From Tolypeutes matacus (taxonomy: Eukaryota > Chordata > Mammalia > Cingulata > Chlamyphoridae): a stretch of 64,000 nucleotides of DNA. Below the pieces are notes generated by a model. The model worked only from the letters and a program-made list of their open reading frames with translations, was not told where the DNA came from and ran no database searches. Within the stretch, counting starts at the first letter, position 1, and each line of letters opens with the position of its first letter. Positions 21,801 through 34,700 of the stretch are shown piece after piece. The stretch spans positions 1,145,843-1,209,842 of the forward strand of contig JAKSZT010038599.1 in the NCBI GenBank assembly GCA_026826555.1, read 5' to 3'. The position numbers were made by a program, and so were the translations under genes.

Positions 21801-24112
21801 AGTTCTTAAATGAGCTGAAAATGATCATTGAATTATTTTCTCAGTCAACTTTATTTTGATTGTTACTTCCCTTTCATATCTACCATGGAATTCCTATATT
21901 CTGGTTACAGACATATAGTTACACAAAACATATTATTTTGACTGAAAATTATAGTCACAAGTACAGATATTAGACATTGGCCTCATTTTTTGATTGATAC
22001 CTCAAAGGTGGCCCCTGTTAAAAGAAAAATAAATAATCATTTAGGAATTCTTTGGAAATGAGTTAGACTTCAAATTAGGTCTATCAGAAAGGTTTCAATA
22101 AAGGAGACAAAAGTAATATTATTTGTGTCGGTTCAATTTTCAAAATGAAATAAATGTTATGACTCGTTCTTTCTTGCACTAGCACAATGATAAGGGGCAA
22201 AGTAGTAATCTGTAACATCAGCTATGACCAATATGAGCACTGGCTCACCTTGCAAATGGTTTTGTCAGCAAAGACTGGCATTCAGTGCACGTTTTATGAA
22301 GTATAGTCAGTCATTGTGGTTCTCTAGTCTTGATTTCTTCTACAAAATAAAGAATTCTATGATACTGAACTCCTTTTTGTAAAAACCTATGAATTTATGG
22401 TCAAATGCTTATTTTAATTATTTTCCTTCCCTTTGAACAAGATTTTGACCAAAGAAATAGGCTCAAGATGGGGAATCAGTGGGATTTGTTGTGTCTTATT
22501 GTAACATTTTTTTCTAGCTTCTTTTTAGACCAATAATATAAAGAAGCAAAATATTAAATTTGGAGACTTACCAAAGAAAAAAATTGTTAGAAAAAAGCTG
22601 CCCCATTTAAACAGATTTAAAAAATAAACATTTACTTTTGATTTTCGATGGCAAAATTTTAAACCACATAGAATTTTATTTAAACATATTTTTTAATTAC
22701 TGCTTAGAAAATAGGTAAATATTTTCCAAAGAGATCAAAACAAACTTTTTTTAAAAAGCCTTACAAAAATGAGTTTCCAGGAAGTTGGGCCAAAAGTTAA
22801 AGGGACACCTATGTTATAAAAGGCAATTGAAATCTTCAAAATTCAAAACACAGAATGTAGATAACATTTTGATCTAGACATCGAGAGTTAGTCTTTGCTC
22901 TCTTTTCCAAATTTGTATATAAAATCATTGAAGCTACAAGTAAACATCTTTTATCACTGGCAATTTTCAAATTTGGTATTTGCCTTAAGTCTTAAATAGT
23001 GAAAGAAAAAGTTTTGTGAAATTTCTCATATGAGATTAGAAGGGGTCATTAGGTAAATTGATACCATTGAGATATTTATTATGAAAGCTTTATTTGGAGG
23101 AAGATTTTTAAATATACACACACATCTATAAAGAAATAATAACTGAGGACTGAGCAAAAAGATGTTATCAAAATTCAGCTTCCTTGTTGCATATAAAAAA
23201 TTTATTACTAAATTTCTGGTATATCATTTGGAAAAATAAATGTTATTAATTCTCTTAAATGCATAATTAATATTCACAAACACATATTTTATGGACAACA
23301 TAAAAAAGATAATGTAAGAATGAATATATTTGAAATTTAGAGGAGATCACTGCAGATTCTCTAATTTAAATAATGGTTAAAGGATTCATTTGCACTCTGA
23401 TGTAATAAGGATTAGAATGGGGAGAAAAGTCTCCCTTTCCCTTCTTCCCCACTCCACTGGTTGTCCATTTTATGGATCTTGTAATAATACTACATACAAT
23501 TTCCTGTTTCTGATCCATTTTCTTATTTCTAATCCATTCAGCTAATGATACGTCATCTCTGATTTCATCCTTCTTCAAACGCACATTATTCCTTAAATAT
23601 TTTACAAAGAAATGTTATAGCAATTTTCTTTTTTTTCCACCACATTTATAAGTGAAAATGTAATAATATCCCACATTTTCAATTAAATGTTTCCAATATG
23701 ACATATTTAAAATTTGTGCTTATTTATATTATCTTTAAATTCACGACAAATCCCATAGATCCAATAAGAGAAAATTAATTATTTTTGAAAATGTAATTTC
23801 AGAAAATCTTTTAATCTTTTGGTTTAACTCTGATATACACTTTAAAAGCATAAGACAAGAATATTTTGGTGATTCTTTAATCACCCTTTCTCTTCCCCAC
23901 ATTGATGATATTAATTCTCTAATTAGGAAAGCAAACTGTTGGTTTATTAAATGAAAGTTATTGTACAGATGAAGTGAAGAGTCAGAATAATATTTTCAAA
24001 ATCATATCCATGTGGTCAAGGAATCCATGGTTTAGTTGGATAGAAATGAGGGAATTGAAATATGATTTCAAAGGGATTTAACTTTTGTTGCATTATTTTA
24101 CAAGTATTGGAT
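18890..24112. other. Unassigned AT-rich DNA, 5.2 kb
   Basis: This is the longest interval without a recognised element. It contains A/T homopolymers, a short TATATATA run near 20840 and short frames with no family resemblance. It may be unique intergenic or intronic sequence, or contain repeats too decayed to see by eye. Confidence 0.45.
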
Positions 24113-24374
24113 GAAAGGAAGGGAGGGAAAGAGGGAGGGAGAGAGGGAAAGAAAGAGAAAGAGAATGAAAAAGAAAGAAAGGAAGGAAGGAGGGAAAGAA
24201 GGAAAGAAAGAAAGAAGGAAGGAAGGAAGGAAGGAAGGAAGGAAGGAAGGAAGGAAGGAAGGAAAGAAGGAAGGAAGGAAGGAAGGAAGGAAGGAAGGAA
24301 GGAAGGGAAGGAGGAAATAAAAGAAAGAAAAGAAGAGAAGAGAAGAGAAGAGAAAAGAAAAGAAAAGAAAAGAA
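24113..24374 (+). repeat. Homopurine tract, (GGAA)n/(AAGG)n grading to (AAAAG)n
   Basis: This is 262 bp of almost pure A/G on the plus strand. The only pyrimidines are single Ts at 24166 and 24318. The centre (about 24200-24305) is a regular AAGG tetranucleotide array and the end (about 24330-24374) is (GAGAA)n and (AAAAG)n. The overlapping Lys/Glu/Arg-rich and Ser/Phe/Leu-rich frames are translations of the array, not genes. Confidence 0.97.
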
Positions 24375-24544
24375 CTTATTAATTGAAACAAAACATGACC
24401 CTTAATAGATCATGATCTTGTCTGTCTTTTTCCATATAGAGTCATTGATTTTAATTTGATAACTCAAAATACAACACTGCCAACAATGACTTTCAAAAAC
24501 TATAGAATAATTATTGGTTAATTTGTGTAGTTTATTTCAGAATA

Positions 24545-24780
24545 AGAAAGGCAGTATGCAATAATGGAAAATGCATTTACATGCAATTCAAAAGACTAAG
24601 ACCAGGTAAGTTTCCTAAAGTTTTTTATAGCTTCTTCATTGATAAAATGAAAATCAAAATATTTGCTTTACCTATCACTGAGTATTGTGGCAAAAAACAG
24701 AGATGTTTCAAGTGGAATTTTTAAAAAATGTCTAGCTTCTATACAAATATAAACTGATATAGTAAAGTGCCTAAAATGTG
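24545..24780 (+). repeat. Probable MIR SINE
   Basis: GGCAGTATGCAATAATGGAAAATGCATTTACATG (24550-24583), a CTTCATTGATAAAATGAAAATCA block (24631-24653) and AGTAAAGTGCCTAAAATG (24760-24777) occur in MIR order and spacing. The copy is strongly decayed. Confidence 0.5.
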
Positions 24781-25429
24781 AAGTCCATTCTCTGTTAACT
24801 CTTACCCAAACCATTAAGTACCTTAACATTTTTTGCTTCTGAAAATCTGTCAAAAAAGACTGCTGAAGAGAAGATTCTGTATAAATACACAATAGAACTG
24901 AGCAGCAGCATAGTGAGATTAGAACTGATGGAAGAGATTTGCTACATCTGAGGTTTCATACACTTAGAGACAGTATTTGAAATAATGTGAGCTGTAGAGA
25001 TTTTCTGGAAGATGAGAGAGAGAGAGAGAGAGAGAGAATAAAAATTCCAGGAGGGTAACTTGGTACCTGCTCACATTTGAGGAGCATGGGAAAGACAGAA
25101 CAAGTCATGAAAATTAGTATCCAAGGAAAACAAGAAGTGTGAACCATGAGACAAGGTAAAAAAAAAGCTTCAGGGAGGAGGAGTCAAAAGAAATCACGTT
25201 TGTTAAGAACCCAGAGAAAGGTAAGGAAAAGATAATTCCTTCATCTGATCAGGCCAAATCAATTTAAACTGATTTGAATCTATATGAAAGAAATTAGTCA
25301 GATTTGAAAACTGTTTTGCTATATTAAAATATGGCTTCTAATTAAAGTTTCAACTCTAAGAAATGTGTTATGTATATTTTCCATATTCATTTATCCATCT
25401 ATATTTTTTCATTAATTAAGCCTCATCAT
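24781..25429. other. Unassigned DNA with a (GA)n run
   Basis: No gene or repeat family was recognised apart from the (GA)n microsatellite at 25014-25037. Confidence 0.45.
25014..25037 (+). repeat. (GA)n microsatellite
   Basis: About twelve consecutive GA units follow GAT at 25011-25013. Confidence 0.95.
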
Positions 25430-25810
25430 GGATATAAAGGGAAAGGGAATGAGCTAATGAGGACGTGGACCAAAATGACAGTGGAAATGACATGAAGGCA
25501 AAATTAGTGGCAAGTTCTTAGAGAAAGAGATTGGCAAAACTGGTGACAGATTGGATATCGCATTTGAAGAAGGAAGCATGAAACTGGCTCACAATCTCTG
25601 GGCCTGAAAAACAAAAACAAACAAACAAACAAAAAACTCTGGCATAGAAAGAAAAGGGAAACTTTGGAAGGAGGGGGAGAATGAACTAATTTTGGGCATG
25701 TACTATTTGAGAATAAAAAGAAGGATGTAAATCTGAAGGTGACTTTTCTACAAGTGGAAATAAGTTGAAAAGAAGGAAAGAGTTCATGGATAAAGACAGA
25801 TTTACTAGTT
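25430..25810 (+). repeat. Possible internal part of 'family B' repeat
   Basis: Phrases such as GACAGATTGGATATCGCATTTGAAG, CTCACAATCTCTGGGCCTGA, GGAGGGGGAGAATGAACTAATTTTGGGCATGTAC and GGTGACTTTTCTACAAGTGGAAATAAG resemble the region downstream of the family-B segments that I remember. An (AAAC)n run lies at about 25611-25636. Assignment is tentative. Confidence 0.35.
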
Positions 25811-28552
25811 AAAGTAGAAAATATTTTACTATATATAACTATGTTTAGAATGATAATTTAACCTACATTATTGCCTAGTAATTTTATCAGCTAATTTATT
25901 ATGAAATGATTTACTTAAGTTTCAACATAAACAAATAAAAATAGCTTCATTTATTGAATTACCTGCTCTTAATATTCCCACATCATGAATGAGAAAATTG
26001 AATTTCCAGTTGTTTAAATGACCTTCCCAAGGTGGAAAGTCTTGCCATTATCAAAACTAAAAAAAAAAAAGAAATCCAGATCTGCCAAAGTCTGAGGCCC
26101 TTCTGACTGCACAAGGAAAAGTAAAAAGGTATCTAACCCAAAAACCCAAAGAGGAAGAAACTGAAAATTGAAATTCTGAGGTTCTAGGTGGTGAAACGCG
26201 GGGGTGTATTATAAAGTTTTTTATTAAGATATGAAAATGAAAACTATGCTTCTTTTCTTTTATTAGAGCTGTTAATTCACTTAAATTCAGCTTGAAGAGA
26301 TACTTTTTGTAAGTAAGGATCATGAAAGCTAACTTTGTGATACTGTGAAAGGTGAATCATTTTTGGATTTAAAAACAATGAACCTAGGAATAAATTTAGG
26401 CTAATCTGTTTGTTCAATAATTTAAGAGCATCATAAAGAGTGACTGTTATATTATTAGAGTTATTTCATTGAATAGAGTCAATTCACATTTTTTTCTGTT
26501 TATAGCTCTGTCCTCTTTACAATACTTTATTATCGTTAGATACATTTTAAATTGAAATTTAGAAGTAACACAAGAAAAGTATTAAAAGCCATCCATACAT
26601 GTTTCATCAGAAAAATAGACTGTCATATTTCTGCCTATGCACTTGTGGACATAATCTCATCTAATTTGTAGGACATTCTTGACAACTTTTGTGTTTTAAG
26701 CCTTTTTCTATTTTTGGTGTGCATACAAGTATCACTGATATAGGTATAACAGCGTTATGTGAAAGTGTTTTCCTACTGGTCAGAAGGAGCTAATAGCAGT
26801 CTATAGCTGTAGGGTTTCTCTCTCCATAAATATTAGTTTTATTAAATAGTGTTTCAGCTTTCAACCTGTCTAAGTTCCTGCAGTGTGCTTGCTTATTTTG
26901 CCATACTTTCTAATATCCTATAAGAAAGACTGAATTGTCAGTAATTGCTACTGTTTTTATCCTCATTTCCTTAACTCCTCCAAAAACTAACATATCCCTC
27001 CTCCAAACATCAGCATCAATGAAATCACTAACACTTCTTACTTTCTATTTATCACTTTTCATAGGATAAGTTGATGACAGCAGGAAAGAAAAATACACGG
27101 ATCATAATTAACAATTTTTTTTGCCCCTACTCCAATCTTGCCTCACTCAAATTATCACCACTGAATTTGATTTAACTTGATCATTTACAGAAAGATTCAA
27201 TAAACGTTTCATGCCTTTAAATAATTTGAATAATTCAAATATCAAATATTTTGAAAACTATTCTGTGTATTAGTTGAGATACTTTAAATTATAAAGTTCA
27301 GAAATCAGCCTATCACTAAGCCTTAAGGATTTGGGGATTTTCTTGTCATACATTACTGTAAAATAACCTACTATAGATCTTACACAATTAGTTAGTGTAG
27401 TTAGCAGTGCCCAGTAAAAACCAGAATATCCCTCCTCTAATTCTCCACTCTGCTTTCCTTAGTCTCAGATAGCCTCTTCTCATAAGGAAACAGGGATGGT
27501 CAGAGAAGATTCAAATTTAATTGCTAAATCTTAGATCTTTTCCTACCAACCACCTCTTAATTCTGTAAGATTCCTTTCATTTATTAAGTTAAATTTGGAC
27601 TTTATGCCTGTACTATAGTTGTATTGAAGACAAATTAAAATACACTTTGGAGAACCCAGCGCACATATGATCATTCTCAGTTGGCTCAATTCTACTCCTG
27701 AGCAGCCTTCCCCCTGGTACTTGGATTTCAGAGTCAAAATCCCCCTAGGACTGATTTTGTATCTAGAAGTACCATAACCTGCAAGGACACAAAATGAGAT
27801 TTGTGGTGAACCGAATTGCTTAAAACTCACAACTGCAAGATTTCTTTCTTATTTGCCATCTTTTTAAGATGAATATGAAAAAAGAAACTTTATAATTGAT
27901 ACCTACTTGAAGATTTAATAAGTTAATTCCTGATTACAAACTTATATCTTCAACCGAAACACAATTTGCTTGTAATTAGGATACATTTCTGAAGTGCTTC
28001 AAAGTCAGAATAATCTAGGAGTGACAGAATAAGCTCTCAGTATTGCTGCCTCACTTAATTATAACTCAGCAATAGCTAGTGTATTGTTTCCAAAGGACAC
28101 AGACCTAATATACCAAAATCAAAGAAATTGTAGTGTTAAGGTCTCAAATTAACATTTCTAACCAGGCGCAGTATATCCATTCCAGGTGAGATAGTAAAAA
28201 TGTTGTCTTCAAAAGACACTGCTTCCATGGGGCTCAAAAATAGAAGGAATAGATATTGATTCACATTTACAAGGAGATTTAACAGTGAAAGAAATCCTGA
28301 GGCTAAAACTCTCTTTGCTTATAAGGGATGGTTGTAGATTGTTTACAAATCTGAATATGTCACGCATATTAAAGGTAGTGAGTGCTGTATTTCAATGTAT
28401 TGGAACATTTTAATTTCTGACTTGAGCTAAGAAAACTCATAAATCTGTTCAAATAATAAAACTTACTTAAGAGTGATTTATGATAGATTATTAAAAGAAA
28501 TAAATGTGCAGTAAACTAATTCTGGTGGAAACAAATTCTCTATTTGATTTCT
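25811..28552. other. Unassigned AT-rich DNA, 2.7 kb
   Basis: I recognise no repeat, gene or RNA here. An imperfect palindrome AATAATTTGAATAATTCAAATATC sits near 27220-27243. Confidence 0.45.
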
Positions 28553-28771
28553 CTGTGACTCATAACCCGGGTCTATTTTACCCCTCAGGGGATATATAGG
28601 ACATGTTTTTTATAAATTTCTGGTTGTCACAACTAGGGGGAGTAATACTGGCATCTAGTGGGTAGAGGCCAGGAATGCTTCTAACCATCCTGCAATGCAC
28701 AGCACAGCCCTAGCAACAAAGAATCCTCTATCCTTCATTGTCTGTGGTACCAACGTTGAGAAAACCTCCTC
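28553..28771 (+). mobile_element. hAT/Charlie-type mini-element, sense
   Basis: CCCCTCAGGGGATATATAGGACA, TTGTCACAACTAGGGGGAGTAATACTGGCATCTAGTGGGTAGAGGCCAGGAATGC, CATCCTGCAATGCACAGCACAGCCC, AACAAAGAATC and GTTGAGAAAACCTC follow, in order, a common mammalian hAT mini-element. It is the same family as the antisense copy at 18686-18881. No clean target duplication is visible. Confidence 0.82.
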
Positions 28772-30489
28772 TGGAGATACTTGTATGATCAGAACTAGTG
28801 TTATGTTCCAAATGTATTAGTGTGTTCTCTGAGCTACTGTAGATAGTGAGTTAAATAGAAGAGGGATACTCTTTTTCTCCATGACAAACAACCATGACTT
28901 AAAATGTTGATGGCAAACAGAACCTGGATAAACTTTTCCTTAAACGTTAAAAGCAGATAATTTTGCATACAAAAGAAGTAGCCAAATTCTATCCAGGAGT
29001 ATGTTAATAAGGAGTAATAGAAATTTGCTGTTAAGCTAAGCAAGGGCAAAGGACAGTACCATGTTTCTTCCAGGAAAGTTTTCTGGAAGCTGATTTAATG
29101 AAGGAAGAGTTTTGAAGTATATATTTATTTGATGGCTAATAAGGGAAGCCGAAGTTCAGAAATTGACATCATCCTGACAAGAACAAATATGTCTGGTACA
29201 GACACAACCACTGCCAAACAAAAAACCAGCAAAAATTTAACTTTATTTAACTTGTAACTTTCTAAACCTGGATGTCTAAGTACTTCACACTTGCTCTTTT
29301 AATCATCATTTCACTGTGAAGTGACAGAGGATTTAATGCCCCTTTCTAAATCAAAAGAGATGTTTTCCACAGCAGGTGCTTTCCATTTATGTGAACTTAA
29401 CATGTTTGCTGCCCTGACAGTTGGGAAAAAAAAGGAATAGGTCTGTAAAGAACAAAATCATTTGCTGCTGCTTATACTAGTGAAGAAAAGCAAACTGTTC
29501 ATTTTACCTAAAGTAAAAATAAAAAACAAATAAATAATTTATTTTAAACTTAGAGCTTAACTTTTTATCATCTAGCCATGTTTCTTTTATAAGACAACAC
29601 AAAGAAAATATTTCTGATACATCAGGAGGTGGATAAAGTTAAAGCAACAGCTCTAATAAAACACAGGTGCTAATGCTCTTTAAAAGTCTGTCTCAAATCC
29701 CTGTTTCCACATTCAACCCTAAATCTACTCTCTTGAAACATTTATTTATAAGCCAATTTTGTTGGGCTACAGAAAATACTTAGGAAAGAATGTTTTACCA
29801 TGACTTATTTTAATCCTTTCTTCTTAAGAATTTATTCAAGTAATGTATTAGAAAATTAGAAAACAATTTAAAATGTAGAAAGCCAAAAAGGGAGAAGGAA
29901 GTAAAATTACCTGACGACACACAACATCAAAGTTAAGCACTATACTTTTGTGCATATCCCTCTGGAATGTGACATATTAAACTTCTAAAGTTTTCTATCA
30001 CCCAATTTAACTCCTGGGGAAGTCACAGATTCACTTAGTGCCATCTCCCAGCTGTCACCTACCCACCTCCTTGACTCCTCATGTTTGATTGTGTGCTGAG
30101 GTATAGTATGTTTCCACCTCACAGCACAGGAAGGACATTAGGTCTAATGGAACAGCCTGACCTTACTTTGAACCTGAAATCAAGAATAAGCAATTCCAGA
30201 TGCTTATGAGGACAGGAATGCTCAGTGGCAGGGTTCCTTCCCCCTGGGATGGATAAATACTCAGCTCTTGGACAGCACAGGTATCCCTCCTCTTTGATGT
30301 GAAGTAGAGCTTGCAGAGTTGCTATATACAAACCCTGACCAGAGCAGTTGGCCTCCTGGGGAGAACAGCCATAATGGGATCTCTTGCCCTGCTCTTTTGG
30401 ACCATTTGTGCTGTGTAAGTATAAACTGGCCATTTGCTGAAAGTCTTTGTTGTTCCTAAGCCAGGACATGCAGTGTAGCAATTCACCTC
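28772..30489. other. Unassigned DNA; possible LTR-like patch at 30060-30480
   Basis: Most of the interval shows nothing. Between about 30060 and 30480 the base composition is less AT-rich. Phrases such as GGATGGATAAATACTCAGCTC, CAGAGTTGCTATATACAAACCCTGACCAGAGCA and CATAATGGGATCTCTTGCCCTGCTCTTTTGGACCATTTGTG vaguely recall an old LTR, but I cannot name one and see no target duplication. Confidence 0.3.
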
Positions 30490-30850
30490 ACTTTCACTTA
30501 AATATACTGTCAATGAACAGCAAAGGGAATAAATTGATAGACACTCTATGTTTTTAATAGTTACCAAATACTGTTTTTTATAACTATAAGTTATTGTACT
30601 GTTCATCTATTTTGAATATTTAAGTTATTTCCAAATTTATAAGATTATAAATAATGTTTTAATGAACACATTATTATTTACATCTTTATGTATATTCCAA
30701 AATGATAATTTCCAACAAAATGGAATTGTTGGGCAAAAGTATGCACTTTTTATTGATATTGAACAATTGCCTGACCAAAAGTTTGCACATTTCTAATACT
30801 TCCATCTGGGAATTTGAATACCTGCTTATTCAAACTTCACTGCTACTAAG
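30490..30850 (-). mobile_element. Old L1M fragment, antisense
   Basis: Read on the minus strand, the stretch contains the L1M motif series: AGTTTGAAT.AGCAGG, TGCACATAC-like, CCCAACAATTCCATTTTGTTGG, CATTCAAAAC..TGT, TTATAAATTTGG and ATAACTTAAATATTCAAAATAG. This corresponds to the ORF2 C-terminal/3' UTR border ('...CCCAGCAATTCCACTT...'). It is truncated at both ends. Confidence 0.65.
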
Positions 30851-31129
30851 TATTATCATATGAATTTTTATAAAATTCTGGTTTAATTTCTGGTTTTTAT
30901 AAAAGGCTGGTTTAATTTCAAATTTGGTAGTAGTGATGATAAAGTGTTTTTTTATTTTGTTATTTTTTGGTATGTATTTGTTTTTCATGTCTATTTCTTC
31001 TTGATTACCAATTAATGAAATCATAGTATTTTGTCCTAGTTGTTTGTCATCTTATTAATTTGTATATTTTCTCTGGAAATATATAAAGATATTAAGTTTT
31101 TTTACAGCTATATTTTTTCTAATCATCAT

Positions 31130-31490
31130 TTATTTATTTATTCCACAAACACATATGGAGCACTCACTATAAACTACATAGTGTCCTAGAGAGCCAAGAC
31201 AATAGGTAGGAAAAAGCTAACACGGTTCCAAACTCTCACTGATCCTATAGACTATGGTGGTAGATATTAATTAATTGCAGGAAATGAATGCAAAATTATG
31301 AATAAGATAAATTTTAGATGGAAGGTCATTCTATTCTTTAAAAATATGCAACATATAACAATGACTTAGACTGGGTTAGTGAGAAAAGGCCTTTCAGAGA
31401 AAACGATGCTTAGGATGACATCTGACAGGCAAATTGGTAAGGAGAGACCATTTCAGAACTGGCAAACCTAAAATTAGGGCAGTCATCTCC
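31130..31490 (+). repeat. 'Family B' repeat, second copy
   Basis: TTTATTTATTCCACAAACACATATGGAGCACTCACTATAAAC, GAGAGCCAAGACAATAGGTAGG, GGTGGTAGATATTAATTAAT, GTTAGTGAGAAAAGGCCTTTCAGAGAAAACGATGC and ATCTGACAGGCAAATTGG parallel the copy at 18050-18660 in order and spacing. Confidence 0.5.
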
Positions 31491-31501
31491 TTATACATTT
31501 T

Positions 31502-31705
31502 CTTTTTTTAAGTAGTGGGACCTCATGTGTGGGAGGCTGGTGCTCAACCGCTGAGACTCATCAGCTCCCTTGAGTTGGTTTTTTCATTTGTTTGCTTGTT
31601 GTTTCTTTTTGTTTCTCTCTAGGAGGCACCGGGAACCAAACCAGGACCTCCCATATGTGAGGCGACAACACTCAACTGCTTGAGCCACATCTGCTCCCCC
31701 CGCCC
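31502..31705 (-). mobile_element. Dimeric tRNA-derived SINE, antisense, copy 2
   Basis: This is the same dimer as 9361-9581. On the plus strand the order is poly-T, GGGACCTCATGTGTGGGAGG, TGGTGCTCAACCGCTGAG, a GTTTGCTTGTTGTTT linker, GGAGGCACCGGGAACCAAACCAGGACCTCCCATATGTGAGG and CAACTGCTTGAGCCACATCTGC. It is flanked by a 9-bp target duplication ATACATTTT (31493-31501, 31706-31714). The left monomer is more decayed than the right. Confidence 0.88.
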
Positions 31706-31714
31706 ATACATTTT

Positions 31715-34700
31715 TAAGACTAATTCAAGTTATTCTCTGATGGTCCAGTGAGAACTTGGCAAATATCAAGACAATATCACCGTATAGTAAACTCCAGAAT
31801 TTAGCCATAGCTTTATTGTTGCTTTCCTCTCGAAATCACTACAACAAGCTAGGAATTGATGCTAATATTTAAGCCACTTTGGCACCAATCTATAAGTTGG
31901 ATTTTTTAATTCATAGATTGCATCGACAACATTGATATCCTTGGAAGCACAGTGCTTCAGTACAATGAGGAACAAGCCATGCATTAGCCATCAGGAAGGC
32001 TGCATTTTACCCTCCGGATGACTAATCTACCATGCTTAAAACAAAAGTATCTCTGCTGTAGAAAACTGTCTCAGTAGAGACAATGCATAAACAGGTGACT
32101 AAGGACTGGCTCACAATAGAGTATCCTTTTTGCCAGGAAATCTGATAGATAAACATTTAGGGCACCATCACGTTATTTATTCATTCCATTAACACATCGT
32201 TTTCATAATTTTACAATCAAAATTAACTGACAAAAAACAAATATTCTCATTTTTCTTTATAAATGAAGTTTTTTTTAGCTCTTATGAACCATTTCTACAG
32301 AGTGAGAAACCCATTCTTCACAATTTAAGGTATTCTCTATTAAAACATTGTGTTTAAAGATTTCTTCCCCCATTTTCCTTCTTTCCAGGGCAATCTGAAT
32401 ACATCGTATGCTTATCTATCATCAGAGGCATGCTGGCAAATATTTAACAATCTCTGGAGAGAAAGAATAGGCCTCAGTTAGTAGGGTTTGCCAGTGTCAA
32501 TGGTGTAAATGCTCCGGTGGTGGTAGATTTCAACTTGCAACTTGACACCTCTGAAGGCAATGTTGGAAAGAGGTGAACACACTTGGCTCTAAGAAGTTGG
32601 TATGAGCCAGCTATAGCACACCACAATTCGTAATGCTGGAATTGAGGAATGCTTGTGGTTTGAGTACTCTCTTTTCTTCTCACTGCCAAGGTCTAGGTTG
32701 TTCTCAGATTGATTTCTGCTTCATCATCAACAACAGTGGCTTGTGTGTTTTCTCTGATTCTATGGAACAGATAATGTACAGTGACTATTTTGGAGATAAT
32801 ATGAGTCTCCCTCTTAGAGACTCTCCCTCAAACTTGGCTCCTCATGTCTTTGCAGCTTCTGCTATGGAATCTATAATCTCCACAGCAATTCCATGGCAGC
32901 TGCCATAGTATGTGTTTCTCTCAGAGACTTGGATCCTGGATATCTGTGGATAACAACCGTGTCCCATAAAACCTGAGAGAAACTTGGAGTAAAGGATATT
33001 TCCTTCAGACCTTCATCGACTAAATGGGCCATATGACCCTTTCTACTCTACTGAAACTGTTGACAGAACCATTCTGTATTGCTGTATCCACTCACAGAGT
33101 TACAGATGCTCAGGTGCCTAAAAGTCTCTTATAATTTCTGATTCTAAACCTAACTGTTGACTTTAATGGATTCTCCCTTAGCCTGCAGGCTCTGGGTTGG
33201 CCCTAAGGGTAGTTGGGGGGACGGTGAGAGTGCTGAGGGCAGAGCCCACACTAGCATCTAAATTCATGACCCTGCTTTCCTCATCCTCTCCAAGCTTACA
33301 ATCAGCACAGAATGCTTTCTCACTTCCACATTATTCCTGATCAACTAGCTCTAGCTCCTAAAAGCTGGTGAACAAACACTTGTTCTTTTTTTTTTTTTAA
33401 ATCCAAATAAAGAATTGAGCCTAAAAATAAATAAAGGCAATCAAAATTTACCTATCATGCAGTATCAAGAAATTGATATAATCAACTTCAAGCATTTTTT
33501 TATATTAACTACTTAAACATGGACATGCAAACAAACAAACAAAAAACAAAACCAATAAATTTTTCTCTCAGTTGCCTGGCTCTGGAGAATTAAAGGTACC
33601 TTGGGTTTCACATTTCTGTTATTTGACAATAGTTTTAAAATACGTAAATTTTTGGTCAGAGCTGAGTGATGTCACAAATTGTGCTGGAGAGAGCTTAGCT
33701 GCCAGAGGATTGAGGCAGTCGATTAAAGCAATAAGCCAAAGCTCAACAGGAAAAAGTGCTGGGTCTCCCAATTTCCAGTTTTCCCCACAGAAAGGCACCT
33801 AACAAGAATCAGACTTATCAGCACAGATGGGAGGACTGGCTTACTGCCAGGGGAACCCAGAACAAAAGGCTTCTGCTCTTTTATGGACCCAGGGGAGGAG
33901 AGAATGTCTGGGAGTGGAAAAGTACTGAGTGCTGAGTCAGAGTGAAGAATATTTTCTCCATTCAGTCTCTTCCTCCTGATAAGAAGGTCACAAGATAGGA
34001 GCCTAGGGAAAGCCTCAGCCTAGTGTGCCCTAATAAGGAGACCTCCGAAAGGAGACATCTTGGCTAGGAATGTAGATTTGCCTGAGTTTGGCTGGCCAAG
34101 TTGGCCTGAATCCTTGACTATAGCTTCCTTCCGAGAATGTAATGCACTGGCTGTGCAAAAAATATGTGTGTGGTGGCAGCTTTTCCCTGTGTGGTCTGCC
34201 AGGTAAAGCCTTTGAAATTGCCTATGGTCAGGCCTGAATGATCACACACAGGATTCTGGCCAGGAGCTGGAATCCTCAAGGGATGATTTTTTCATGGTTT
34301 ATCTTCTTTCCCTTGAGGCAATGACTATGACTGTATCCTTGAGATATGGGACTTTAGAAAAGAAGGAAATCAGGTTAAAATGTTCTATTACATTCCAAAT
34401 ACATGTATCCAAGGACACATACTAGGGATATAATGTCCCATGCCTTTATAGAAATTACAGACAAACTGGGATCGTTTTTAAAAAATTACAATACACTAGC
34501 TTCTAAGGGTAGTATTAGATGCTCTTTGAACTTTTAAAGACCCCTAACCTAGGGTGGTGTAATCAGGGAAAAAATCCATTGAAAATTTGTGCTATAGGAT
34601 TCTAAGACTAATAAACCAGATCAAGTTATTGTGTCTTGGATATATATGCTATGTAGATATCGGAAACAATATTATCCATGGCCATATTGGCCACAAAGAA

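Noticed and set aside
24062..24391. Lys/Glu/Arg-rich and Ser/Phe/Leu-rich open frames
   Set aside because: They are translations of the AAGG/AAAAG simple repeat on the two strands.
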